Of a stretch of 64,000 nt of DNA, positions 31,055-40,003 are shown one piece after another. Every line of letters begins with the position of its first letter. Within the stretch, counting starts at the first letter, position 1. The notes under the pieces are model-generated. The model was not told where the DNA came from and searched no databases. It worked only from the letters and a program-made list of their open reading frames with translations. The position numbers and the translations under genes are program-made. The stretch is from DATARH01 sp036268075. GTDB taxonomy: Bacteria; Pseudomonadota; Alphaproteobacteria; ATCC43930; CGMCC-115725. Where the stretch lies: NCBI GenBank assembly GCA_036268075.1, contig DATAUV010000079.1, forward strand, positions 24,775-88,774. Direction: 5' to 3'.

Positions 31055-32482
31055 ATGGCTACAGCACAAAAACGGCGCCATCGTGGCGGTGATCGCCGCA
31101 ACGGCGGGGGCGACTGGAAGTTGCGGTCGGCGATTACCAACTTGATTGGGGTTCTCGGGGACAGGAAAGTCGTGGCCGACAGCGATATCGACGAGCTCGC
31201 AGCCGCCGCTCCAGTAGAGGCGGGGAAGGCCGGCTTCAGGGAGTGGGCCGGCAGGGACCGCGGGATGTTCGCGATCGCGTTTACCGATATCGTCGATTCG
31301 ACAAAGCTCGCGGTTGCCCTCGGCGACCGGGACATGGCGGCGGTGCGCGATGCCCATTTCGTCCGCAGCCAGGCGCTGATCGCCGCGCATGACGGGCACG
31401 AGGTGAAGACCATCGGCGACAGCGTGATGGCCGCCTTTCACACCTCGGAGCAGGCTTTCGAATATGCCCGCGCTCTGCGCGCAGAGCCGGGGCACGAGAA
31501 GTTGGCCAAGCGGGTGCGGGCCGGGTTTCACATCGGCGCCATGGACATAACGGCGAATGATGCCTTCGGCGTGACCGTCAATTACGCCGCGCGGGTGATC
31601 CATGCAGTCGAAGGGCCCGACATCGGGATCAGCGCGGCGGCTCTGAAACAATTGGCGAGCTTTTTCGGGCAGGAGGCGATTGAGCGCGACTGGAGCCCGC
31701 CGCAATCGGTGGAGATGAAGGGGTTCGGGACAGGCGACATCCATCTTCTTTTGCCTGCTTCGCTCGGCCCGGACAAAGGCCGCCGCGACGCCCGGTTTCC
31801 GTTGCCGGAAGGGGTTCAGCCTGCCGCGCCGGAGGCGGGGCATGCGGCGCGGCGGGCGCCGGCGGCGGCGCAGAATTTCGAGCATGAGGATTTTGTCTCG
31901 CACGCGGAAATCCTGATCGATGCCGCGCGGGGGAAGGCGGCTCGGCGGATTTACGGGCAGGTCAATCTGCACGAGCGCATGTTCGTACGGGGGGAAGCCA
32001 CGAACTCACAAATCGAATTCGGGGTGTCGCGGTTTTTTGTCGAGTTCGCCAAGACCGGGCCGGGCACGCTGACCGCGGCCGAGGATTTGCGGCGCGGGGT
32101 GGTCGCGCCGCGCGCGGTGCTGGTGCAGTCGCGCGGACGCCGCCGGGCCGAAGGCAGCTCGGTGACCGTGTGCGTCGATGCCGAGCCGGGGACGAGCCTC
32201 GGCGCGCGGGCGATCCCGACGATCGGCGAGGACAATCTGCTGCCCGAGCTGGCGGTAGCCAGTTCCGATGTCGCTGCCGAGCGGCTGAAGGCGGCGCTGC
32301 TGTTGCGGCTCGAACCCGAGGCGGTGCGCATCGAGGGCGAGGCCGGCGACAAGGTCAGCGCGCGCAAGCGCCGGTTTATCGAGGCGATCCTCAACACCGC
32401 GATCCGAAAGGGCGAGAAGATCGGCGAGGACGGCCTGATCCGGCGGCCGCTCAAGGTGCAGATTCGTGCCCGCAACGCGTAA
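31055..32482 (+). CDS. Class III adenylate/guanylate cyclase with C-terminal domain of unknown function
   Basis: A 475-residue soluble protein. Residues about 70-235 are a class III cyclase domain: metal-binding D78 in FTDIVDST and D122 in KTIGDSVMAAF, base-selecting K118 and D169 (DAFG) as in adenylate cyclases, and N176/R180 in VNYAARV for the transition state. All catalytic positions look intact. Residues about 265-475 match no fold I know. There is no membrane segment. The start is uncertain: ATG 31055 lacks a good ribosome site and a TTG lies at 30998. It overlaps the next gene by 17 bases. Confidence 0.82.
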   Translation: MATAQKRRHRGGDRRNGGGDWKLRSAITNLIGVLGDRKVVADSDIDELAAAAPVEAGKAGFREWAGRDRGMFAIAFTDIVDSTKLAVALGDRDMAAVRDAHFVRSQALIAAHDGHEVKTIGDSVMAAFHTSEQAFEYARALRAEPGHEKLAKRVRAGFHIGAMDITANDAFGVTVNYAARVIHAVEGPDIGISAAALKQLASFFGQEAIERDWSPPQSVEMKGFGTGDIHLLLPASLGPDKGRRDARFPLPEGVQPAAPEAGHAARRAPAAAQNFEHEDFVSHAEILIDAARGKAARRIYGQVNLHERMFVRGEATNSQIEFGVSRFFVEFAKTGPGTLTAAEDLRRGVVAPRAVLVQSRGRRRAEGSSVTVCVDAEPGTSLGARAIPTIGEDNLLPELAVASSDVAAERLKAALLLRLEPEAVRIEGEAGDKVSARKRRFIEAILNTAIRKGEKIGEDGLIRRPLKVQIRARNA

Positions 32483-33272
32483 ACGGACACGAAAGCCGGA
32501 GGCCTCGCTCGGCGCGGTGCTCGATCGCCTGGTGGCGGCCGCGGCGGAGGACCCGGAGGCGAGTTTTGCCGACCTGACCGCCGCGGCGGGGCTCGACAAA
32601 GCCCGCGATTTCGTCGGCGCCCCGCTCGCCGGGCTCGATCTGCGCGGCGAGGATTTGCGGGGCTTCGACTTTACCGAGGCGGATTTGCGCAAGACCGATT
32701 TCCGCGGCGCTAACATGGCCGGCGTCGCGATCGGGGGCGCGGACACGGCGGGCGCGCGTGGGTTGGTGCTGCGATCCTCCGCGACGCAGCGGAGCGCCGA
32801 ACCTCCGTACGATTATGACGAAGCCAAACGAATGATTCTTGCGGGCATCGCGCCTCCCGCGGCATGGGTACCATCCATCCTCAATCTTGACTTGAGCGGT
32901 ACCGATCTGCGCGACCTTAGCCCGCTCGTGGGGCTCGCCGCGCTGCGAGCGCTCTCTTGCTCCGAAACGCAGGTCATCGACCTCGCGCCGCTCGCGGGGC
33001 TCACAGCATTGGAAGTGCTCGGTTGCTCGGGGACGCGAGTGTCTGACATCTCGCCGCTGGCGGGGTTGACGAGCCTCGCACGTCTCGACCTTAGGAGGAC
33101 CGAGGTGTGGGATTTTTCGCCGCTCGATCACCTGACGAATCTGAAGATCCTCGGCAAGCGCCGGCGGCGGCGGCTGGCTCCAGACGGCGATCCGTTTGGC
33201 ATTGCGACGATGACGCGTGGCATCTTGCGCGGGGTATCCTCGGCCATTCGCCCCCGCAGAGGCCGCTCCTAG
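32466..33272 (+). CDS. Pentapeptide-repeat and leucine-rich-repeat protein
   Basis: A 268-residue protein. A basic head (ATRKRTRKP) is followed by pentapeptide repeats of the A(D/N)LxG kind at about 50-95 (LDLRGEDLRGFDFTEADLRK), a linker, then four 22-residue SDS22-like leucine-rich repeats at about 140-225 (LSPLVGLAALRAL, LAPLAGLTALEVL, ISPLAGLTSLARL) and a basic tail. Both parts are binding scaffolds; no enzyme domain is visible. It starts at GTG inside the cyclase gene, which implies coupled translation and a joint role. GC at third positions falls in the repeat section, a sign of separate origin. Confidence 0.8.
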   Translation: MPATRKRTRKPEASLGAVLDRLVAAAAEDPEASFADLTAAAGLDKARDFVGAPLAGLDLRGEDLRGFDFTEADLRKTDFRGANMAGVAIGGADTAGARGLVLRSSATQRSAEPPYDYDEAKRMILAGIAPPAAWVPSILNLDLSGTDLRDLSPLVGLAALRALSCSETQVIDLAPLAGLTALEVLGCSGTRVSDISPLAGLTSLARLDLRRTEVWDFSPLDHLTNLKILGKRRRRRLAPDGDPFGIATMTRGILRGVSSAIRPRRGRS

Positions 33273-33679
33273 AGCAGAGCAGACGTAACGCTTCCCTGCG
33301 GCAGAGAGCTCGTGAAGAAATAAACATTGTCATTCCGGGGCGGCCACGGGCCGAACCCGGAACCCAAGAACACCGGCCTTTGCCCAATAAGCACCGTCCG
33401 TGTTCTTGGGTTCCGGGTTCCCGCGCTGCGCGCGAGCCCCGGAATGACTGAAGTGAGAGATTGCCTCACATTCTTGGAAGCGGGCGTCCATTGCTCCGCT
33501 TCTTGTGCGGCGGGAGGATGGACCCGGTTTTATCGGAAGAGGGGTTTTAGCAGAGCGGCGTGCCGTTTCGCCTCAACCGATTGCTTAACCGCAGCTCATC
33601 CGAGGCGTTAGAAATATTTGCGCGATGGGTCGGAGGAACGGCCCTATGCTCGCCGGCAGACGAGCACGAAGGAATTCGC
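33273..33679. other. Gene-free stretch with a palindrome
   Basis: Arms at 33329 (GTCATTCCGGGGCGGCCACG) and ending at 33448 (CCCCGGAATGAC) enclose an inner inverted pair, GGAACCCAAGAACAC near 33359 and GTGTTCTTGGGTTCC near 33401. From 33449 to 33679 no gene or clear signal was found apart from the GAAGGA ribosome site before 33680. It is an upstream region for the selenoprotein gene. Confidence 0.65.
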
Positions 33680-34864
33680 ATGCGCCTTGAAAAACTGCCG
33701 CCGGCGATGGCTCAGCGCCTCGCCGAGCTGGAATGCCCGGATTTCAAGACTTCGCCGTGGGTCTCCGGCCCGCCGTTGTCGGAGCGGCGGGTGGCGATTG
33801 TTTCTTCGGCGGGGCTGGTGGTTCGCGGTGACCCGGTGTTTCGGGGACGGGATACGGGTTACCGGGCCATTCCCTCGACCACCGGGGCCAACGATCTGTT
33901 GTGCAGCCACATCTCGATCAATTTCGACCGCAACGGGTTCCAGGAGGATTGGAACGTCGTGTTTCCGCTGGATCGGCTCAATGAGCTGGCGGCGGAGGGG
34001 GTGATCGGGTCGGTGGCGGCGACGCATTACTCGTTCATGGGCGCGACCGACCCTGTGCAGATGGTCGAGGGCGCGGCCGAGGTCGCGGGGAAGCTCAAGG
34101 CCGACCATGTCGACGCGGTGCTGCTGACCTCGGTTTGACCGCTCTGCACGCGCGCCGTGAGCGCGCTGGGGCATTATCTTGAGGAAGCCGGCATTGCATC
34201 GGTCGCGATCGCGCTGATCCGGCCGCAGGCGGAGCGCACGAAGCCGCCGCGGGCGCTGTGGGTGCCGTTTGAGTTGGGGCGGCCGATCGGGCCGCCGGAT
34301 GACGCAGCGTTTCAGCGGCGGGTGATCCTGGCGGCGCTCGGGCTGCTCGGTGCGCCGAAAGCGGCGAGCCTGATCGTCGATTTTCCCGACGACGACCCGC
34401 GCGAGGCGCCGGACGACGACTGGCGGCCGCCGATCTCGCCGGCGCTCGACCTGAACATCGACACGCTGGAGGACGAGCTGCGGGCGCTGGCGCCGGCTTA
34501 TGCGCAATCCTGCACGCGGCGCGAGCGCAGCACGGTCGGGCTTTCGGGGCTTTCGCCGGCGGCGTGCGGCGAGTTCATGGCGGCGTGGCTGCGCGGCGAG
34601 GCGCCGGAGAGCCCGGTGCCGGGAATGTCGCCGATGCTGGCGCTGCGATTTGCCGCGGATGATCTGAAGGCGTTCGCGCTGGAGGCGGCGCTTGCCGGTG
34701 GCGGCAGGCCGTCGAGCAGGCAGCTCGGCGACTGGCTGTGGGGCGGGACCGCGCTGGCGGTGGCGCTCGACACGATCCGCCGGCGGCTCTCGGCCGGCGA
34801 CGACGAGCGGGGCAAGGTCGTCGCGCCGTTCTTCGTGCCCGCGCTGCGCATCCGGCCCGACTAA
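33680..34864 (+). CDS. GrdB/PrdB-like reductase, probable selenoprotein with in-frame UGA (Sec153)
   Basis: Two open segments, 33680-34138 and 34139-34864, lie in the same frame with only TGA at 34136-34138 between them. Read through, they give a 394-residue member of the glycine/sarcosine/betaine/D-proline reductase B family: SHISINFDRNGFQEDWNVVFPLDRL and GVIGSVAATHYSFMGATDP before the TGA, then YLEEAGIASVAI and RALWVPFELGRPIGPPDDAAFQRR after it. The TGA sits at the family's redox site, giving LTSV-U-PLC, a UxxC with C156. The start is ATG 33680 after GAAGGA. No grdA, grdE or prdA gene is near. A nonsense mutation or sequencing error is the alternative. Confidence 0.8.
34139..34173 (+). promoter_or_regulatory. 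Possible bacterial SECIS hairpin
   Basis: GCGCGC at 34150-34155 pairs with GCGCGC at 34161-34166 around loop CGTGA, with TGC/GCA (34145-34147 and 34171-34173) able to extend the stem. The loop begins 17 bases after the UGA and has G as its second base, which fits the bacterial SECIS pattern as I recall it. The GC-only stem is also possible by chance. Confidence 0.55.
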
Positions 34865-34939
34865 GTTGCGGCATTTCCGGTACTTGCACGGTTAGCGGCA
34901 GCTTGTATCCTCTCGGGCAAGAAAACGGGAGGCGGAACG

Positions 34940-36514
34940 ATGTGGGGCAGGACAGGGCTGGTGCTGGCGGCGGTCATGCTGCTGGCGCCGGCCACGCACG
35001 CGGCTAACTTCAAATGGGCGAACGACGGCGATGCGCGGGCGATGGACCCGTACACGTTCAACGAGACGGTCCAGAATTCTTTCCTCGCCAATATCTACGA
35101 ACCCCTGGTGCGGCGGGCGAAGGACCTGACGCTGGAGCCGGGCCTGGCGACCAAATGGGAGTCGACCGCGCCGGATACGTGGCGGTTTCACCTGCGGGCG
35201 AACGTCAAGTTTCAGGACGGGACGCCGTTTACCGCCGACGACGTGATCTTTTCGTTCAACCGCATCCGCGGCAAGAATTCGGCGCAGCGCAGCCAGGTCG
35301 CGACGATCAAGGAGGCGAAGAAGATCGACGATCTGACCGTCGATTTCGTCACCAACGGCACCGACCCGATCCTGCCGCAAGAAGTGACCGGCATGCTGAT
35401 CATGTCGAAGGCGTGGTGCGAGGCGCATGATTCGGCCGAGAACGTCGTGTTCGGCAAGGGCGAGAACTATGCGCTGACCCATGCGATGGGGACGGGCCCC
35501 TACAAGCTGACGCTGCGCGAGCCCGACCGCCGCACGGTGCTCGACAGGAACCCGGACTATTGGGGCAAGATCGACGGCAACGTCGACCACGCCGAGTTCG
35601 ACGTGATCTCGAACGCCTCGACCCGCGTCGCCGCGCTGCTGTCGGGCGAGATGGACATGATCTACTCGGTCCCGCCGCAGGACATGGAGCGCCTCAGCCA
35701 CACCGCCGGGATCAAGATGATCGAGGGGCCGGAGCTGCGCACGATCTATCTGGCGATGGACCAGAACCGGCCGGAACTCTTGTTCTCGAACGTCAAGGGC
35801 AAGAACCCGCTCAAGGATGTGCGGGTGCGGCGGGCGTTCTCGCTGGCGATCGACGAGGACGCGATCGTCAAGCACGTGCTGCGCGGGCAGGGGCACGCGA
35901 CGTGGCTGATGTACGGACCGGGCGTCAACGGGTACGACCCGGCGCTCGACCACCGCCCGCCGGTCGACCTCGCCAAGGCGAAGTCGCTGCTGGCGGAGGC
36001 CGGATATCCCGACGGGTTCCAGATCCAGTTCGACTGCCCGAACGACCGTTATGTGATGGACGAGCAGATCTGCACCGCGATCGCCTCGATGCTGGCCAAG
36101 ATCGGGGTCAAGGTCGACGTCTACGCCCGCACCAAGGTCAAGTTCTTCGCCGATGTCGGCTACCCGAACTACAAGCAGAGCCTGTCGCTGCAGGGGTGGA
36201 CGCCGGCGACCTATGACGCGCACAACGTCTTTTACACATTGCTTGCCTCGCGCGACCCGACGACCGGGCGCGGCCAGACCAACAACGGCGGCTACTCCAA
36301 CCCGGAGGTCGATAAATTGACCGACGAGATGGCGCACGAGCTCGACCCGAAAAAACGCCAGGCGCTGATCGACCAGGCGGCCAAGATCGTGCAGGACGAC
36401 GTCGGCGCGCTCCCGCTGCACCAGCAAGTCATCGTGTGGGCGGTGCGCGACAACATCTCGGTCGTGCAGCCCGCGGACAACGCGTTCTATCTGCGCTGGG
36501 TGACGGTCAAGTAA
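34940..36514 (+). CDS. ABC transporter substrate-binding protein, dipeptide/oligopeptide type (SBP_bac_5)
   Basis: A 524-residue periplasmic receptor. The signal peptide is MWGRTGLVLAAVMLLAPATHA with cleavage after THA. Family features are FKWANDGDARAMDPYTFNE, NIYEPLVRRAKDLTLEPGLA, WRFHLRANVKFQDGTPFTADDV, MGTGPYKLTL and LAEAGYPDGFQ. Such proteins carry peptides, but also opines, sugars or nickel. No permease or ATPase gene is adjacent; it is the second orphan receptor in the window. The ribosome site is GGGAGG. Confidence 0.93.
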   Translation: MWGRTGLVLAAVMLLAPATHAANFKWANDGDARAMDPYTFNETVQNSFLANIYEPLVRRAKDLTLEPGLATKWESTAPDTWRFHLRANVKFQDGTPFTADDVIFSFNRIRGKNSAQRSQVATIKEAKKIDDLTVDFVTNGTDPILPQEVTGMLIMSKAWCEAHDSAENVVFGKGENYALTHAMGTGPYKLTLREPDRRTVLDRNPDYWGKIDGNVDHAEFDVISNASTRVAALLSGEMDMIYSVPPQDMERLSHTAGIKMIEGPELRTIYLAMDQNRPELLFSNVKGKNPLKDVRVRRAFSLAIDEDAIVKHVLRGQGHATWLMYGPGVNGYDPALDHRPPVDLAKAKSLLAEAGYPDGFQIQFDCPNDRYVMDEQICTAIASMLAKIGVKVDVYARTKVKFFADVGYPNYKQSLSLQGWTPATYDAHNVFYTLLASRDPTTGRGQTNNGGYSNPEVDKLTDEMAHELDPKKRQALIDQAAKIVQDDVGALPLHQQVIVWAVRDNISVVQPADNAFYLRWVTVK

Positions 36515-36708
36515 GCCGAAATGTCGCGGGGACGCGATGCGCGGCGGGCGCGTACATTGCGTGATGTCGGATTCTGCTCATAACGAGGCTCAGGGCTCAA
36601 CCGGGGCGATCGTGAAAACTTTGCGGGAACGCGAAGACTCCATGGGCGTTGGCCTCATAAGCGTAATGCGACTTCACCGGGGCGATTTAGTAACGAACCT
36701 TGACCTTG

Positions 36709-38001
36709 ATGGCTGAAATCCCATCCGCACGCCAGGTAGCGCTCGATCTGTTGGGGGCGGTGCTCAGGCGTAAGCGTCCGCTGGACGACGCGATCGAAGA
36801 CAACACGGCGATGGCCGAGTTGTCGGTTCGGGACCGCGCCTTCGCCCGCCTTTTGGTCGCGACCGTGCTGCGCCGGCTGGGCCAGATCGACGCGCTGATC
36901 GCGGGTTGCCTCAACGCGCCGCTCGCCGCGCGCGCCTCGGTCGTCCACGACATCCTCAGGCTCGGCATCGCCCAGCTTTTGTTCCTGCGCACCCCGCCGC
37001 ACGCGGCGGTCGCGACCAGCGTCGACCTCGCCCACGTGCGCGGGTTCCTGTCGCATAAGGGGCTGGTCAACGCGGTGTTGCGGCGGATCAGCGTCGAAGG
37101 GCCGGAGCGGGTCGAAAAGCACGACCCCGGCCGCCTCAACACCCCCGACTGGCTGTGGCAATCCTGGCGCGAGGCCTATGGCGAGGAGCTCGCCCACGCG
37201 ATCGGCGTCGCCCACCTGAAGGAGGCGCCGCTCGACCTGACGCTGCGCTCCGACGGCAACGACTGGTGCGAGCCGCTGCAGGGGCAGTTGCTGCCGACCG
37301 GCACGTTCCGGCGCACGTCCGGCGGGTCGGTGGTGGCGCTGCCCGGCTATGCCGAGGGCGGCTGGTGGATTCAGGACGCGGCGGCGGCGGTGCCGGCGCG
37401 GATGTTCGGCCCGATCGCCGGGCTCGAGATCGTCGACATGTGCGCGGCGCCCGGCGGCAAGACCGCGCAGCTCGCCGATGCCGGCGCGCATGTGACGGCG
37501 ATCGACCGCTCGGCGCGTCGCCTCGACCGGCTCGTCGCCAATCTGCGGCGGCTGTCGCTGCCGGCGCGGGCGATCGCGGCGGATGCGCTCGCCTGGCGCC
37601 CGGAGCGTCCGGTCGATGGCGTGCTGCTCGATGCGCCCTGCACGGCGACCGGCGCGATCCGCCGCCATCCCGACGTGCTTCACCTGAAGCAGCCGGAGGA
37701 TGTGGCGCGCCTTGCCGCGGTGCAGGAAAATCTGCTGCGCGCGGCCGTGGAGATGCTGCGGCCGGGCGGGGTGCTCGTCTATTGCACCTGCTCGCTTGAA
37801 CAGCAGGAGGGGCCGCGGCGGATCGCGTCGCTGCTCCAGGGCTGCGACGCGGTCGAGCGAAAGCCGCTCGACCGTGACGAGATACCGGTGCCGGCCGAAT
37901 GGATCACCGATGATGGCGACCTGCGCACCTTGCCCTGCCATTTCGGCGAATATGACGGGGTCGACGGCTTCTACGCCGCGCGACTGGTCAAGCGGGCGTG
38001 A
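36709..38001 (+). CDS. rsmB: 16S rRNA (cytosine-C5) methyltransferase RsmB
   Basis: A 430-residue enzyme methylating C967 of 16S rRNA. The N-terminal part (about 1-140) is a NusB-like RNA-binding domain (ARQVALDLLGAVLRRKRPLDDA). The SAM-dependent catalytic domain shows DMCAAPGGKTAQLA, DAPCTATGAIRRHPD (conserved Cys) and YCTCSLEQQE (nucleophile Cys). ATG 36709 is preferred over an in-frame TTG nine bases earlier. It heads the conserved run rsmB, heparinase-like gene and purH. Confidence 0.94.
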   Translation: MAEIPSARQVALDLLGAVLRRKRPLDDAIEDNTAMAELSVRDRAFARLLVATVLRRLGQIDALIAGCLNAPLAARASVVHDILRLGIAQLLFLRTPPHAAVATSVDLAHVRGFLSHKGLVNAVLRRISVEGPERVEKHDPGRLNTPDWLWQSWREAYGEELAHAIGVAHLKEAPLDLTLRSDGNDWCEPLQGQLLPTGTFRRTSGGSVVALPGYAEGGWWIQDAAAAVPARMFGPIAGLEIVDMCAAPGGKTAQLADAGAHVTAIDRSARRLDRLVANLRRLSLPARAIAADALAWRPERPVDGVLLDAPCTATGAIRRHPDVLHLKQPEDVARLAAVQENLLRAAVEMLRPGGVLVYCTCSLEQQEGPRRIASLLQGCDAVERKPLDRDEIPVPAEWITDDGDLRTLPCHFGEYDGVDGFYAARLVKRA

Positions 38002-38138
38002 CGCCGCGATAGCGCCTTTCCGGGCGCGGCTTGCGGCGGCAGCTTTTCCTTGTTACGAAGCGGGATGGATTCTACCGCCGTGCACATGGGGGGCACCGCG
38101 GCGGGTCTATTGCAGGCCGTCGCCGTGATCGTGCCCTT

Positions 38139-39839
38139 ATGAGATCGGCCCCGGCCCGGGGTGCCGGTGCGACCGGCGCGCGCCCCCCGTCATCCGCCAC
38201 CGAGACACCGGATTTCCTGACCCGGATGCGCCGTGACGTGCTGCGCGCCGTGGCGACGAGCTCACTCTACCCGCACACGCTGATCGGCCCCGTCCCCGCC
38301 GACACGCGGGTGCGCATCGGCGAGCGGTGGCCGGGTGACGCCCAGCGCGGCAATGCGATCCTCAAGGGCGATATCGAGCTGGCGAGCGAGCTGGTGCGCA
38401 ACCCCGCGCCGGTGTGGTTCCCTGAGGGCGCGGGGCCGGAATGGGTCGCCGCCTGGCACGGGTTTACCTGGATGGCCGACCTGATGGCGGTCGGCGCCAG
38501 CGCCCGAGACGCGGCCCGCGCCCTCGTCCGAAGCTGGCTCGCGGAAAATTCGGGCTGGCACCCGGTGTCCTGGCGCTCCGACGTGCTGGCGACGCGGATC
38601 ACCTCGTGGCTCGTGCATCTCGACGAGATTGCCCACCGCGAAAACGACCGCGCCCTGCGCCGCACGATTCTGGCGAGCGCCGCTTCCCAGCTCCGCCATC
38701 TCGCGCGCACGGCGCCGTGGGAGTTGACCGGGGCCGGGCGGATCTGCGCGCTTAAGGGGCTGATCGCCGGGCTGATCGCGTTCGACCGCTCGGAATCGCG
38801 GATCGCTCGCGCGGTGCGCGCCTTCGAGCGCGAGCTCGGTGTCCAGATCCTGCACGACGGCGGGCATCTGTCGCGGAGCCCCTCGGTGCAGCTTCAGGTG
38901 CTGCGCGACCTCCTCGACACCCGCGCGACGCTGCGCGCCGGGCGGGTCGAGGTGCCGGTCGCGCTGCAGGACGCGATCGACCGCATGGCGCCGATGCTGC
39001 GGTTTTTTCGGCATGGCGACCGCCGCCTTGCGCTGTTTAACAATTCGGTCGAGGAAGATGCGGTCCTCGTCGACCTCGTGCTCAGCAAGTCGGAGACCAA
39101 GGGCCGCCCGCCGGCGCAGGCGCCCTATGCCGGGTTCCAGCGGCTCCAGGCCGGCAACGCGCTCGTCATCGTCGACACCGGCAACGCGCCGCCGACGGGG
39201 TTTGACGAGGCAGCGCATGCGGGCGCGCTGTCGTTCGAGCTGAGCCAGGGACGCGAGCGCATCGTCGTCAATTGCGGCGGGTATCGCGGCGCCAAGGCGG
39301 CGTGGCGGCGGGTGGTGCGGTCGAGCGCCGCGCATTCGGTGATGGTCGTCGGCGACACGAACGCGGTCGAGCTCCACGACGACGGCACGCTCGGCCACAC
39401 GCCGCGGCCGGTGCGCGTCGATCGCGCCGAGGAAGGCGGGCATCAGTGGATCGCCGCCAGCCACGACGGCTATCGCCAGCGCTTTGGGGTCGTCTATTCG
39501 CGCGAGTTGTACCTGTCGCGCGACGGCGACGATCTGCGCGGCGAGGACAAGCTGACCGGCCGCTCGGGGCTCGAATTCGCCGTGCGCTTTCACCTGCACC
39601 CCGCTGTCCAGGCGTCGCTGGTCGATGACGGCGCCGGCGCGGAATTGCGTCTCGGCGACGGCTCGCTCTGGCGCCTGCGCGCGTCGGGCGCCGAATTGAG
39701 CCTCGGCGAAAGCGTCTATCTCGGCACCGGCGAGGTGAAGAAGACGCAGCAGGTCGTCCTCACCGGCACCACCGGCCCCACCGGCGCCCTCGTGCGCTGG
39801 GCGATCCAGCGGGTTCCGGGTACCGCAGGTTCGGCATAG
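38139..39839 (+). CDS. Heparinase II/III-like protein
   Basis: A 566-residue protein of the heparinase II/III-like family. The N-terminal alpha-helical toroid (about 30-300) includes WHGFTWMADLMAVG and HPVSWRSDVLATRITSWLVHLDE; the C-terminal beta-sandwich (about 330-555) carries SFELSQGRERIVVNCGGYRG and YRQRFGVVYSRELYLS. Family members are polysaccharide lyases, but this chromosomal version next to rsmB and purH is common in Alphaproteobacteria and has no known substrate. The ATG 38139 was chosen because the upstream in-frame sequence is unlike the family; the start is uncertain. Confidence 0.87.
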   Translation: MRSAPARGAGATGARPPSSATETPDFLTRMRRDVLRAVATSSLYPHTLIGPVPADTRVRIGERWPGDAQRGNAILKGDIELASELVRNPAPVWFPEGAGPEWVAAWHGFTWMADLMAVGASARDAARALVRSWLAENSGWHPVSWRSDVLATRITSWLVHLDEIAHRENDRALRRTILASAASQLRHLARTAPWELTGAGRICALKGLIAGLIAFDRSESRIARAVRAFERELGVQILHDGGHLSRSPSVQLQVLRDLLDTRATLRAGRVEVPVALQDAIDRMAPMLRFFRHGDRRLALFNNSVEEDAVLVDLVLSKSETKGRPPAQAPYAGFQRLQAGNALVIVDTGNAPPTGFDEAAHAGALSFELSQGRERIVVNCGGYRGAKAAWRRVVRSSAAHSVMVVGDTNAVELHDDGTLGHTPRPVRVDRAEEGGHQWIAASHDGYRQRFGVVYSRELYLSRDGDDLRGEDKLTGRSGLEFAVRFHLHPAVQASLVDDGAGAELRLGDGSLWRLRASGAELSLGESVYLGTGEVKKTQQVVLTGTTGPTGALVRWAIQRVPGTAGSA

Positions 39840-39860
39840 GTGGATGAGTTGAAGCAAATT

Positions 39861-39993
39861 CTCCCTCTCCGCCCATTGGGGGGAGAGGGCCGGGGTGAGG
39901 TGGGAATGTTCGGCGTCACAGCGCGCCCACCTCACCTTCCCATCGCTAGGCGATGGGCCCCTCCCTCTCCCCCCAATGGGCGGAGAGGGGGTT
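39861..39993. repeat. Palindrome, family F (CCCTCTCCGCCCATTGGGGG type)
   Basis: CTCCCTCTCCGCCCATTGGG near 39861 faces CCCAATGGGCGGAGAGGG ending about 39993; an inner pair GGTGAGGTGGGAA and TTCCCATCG is less exact. It ends 11 bases before the transferase start. Confidence 0.75.
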
Positions 39994-40003
39994 TCCGCCG
40001 GCG

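Noticed and set aside
33091..33470. Short coding frames on both strands across 33,270-33,470
   Set aside because: They cover a palindromic element, lack ribosome sites and have repeat-derived sequence.
34157..34864. Separate gene starting at GTG 34157
   Set aside because: It is the second half of the reductase family protein; it is in frame with the first half and the GTG has no ribosome site, so it is part of the Sec-containing gene.
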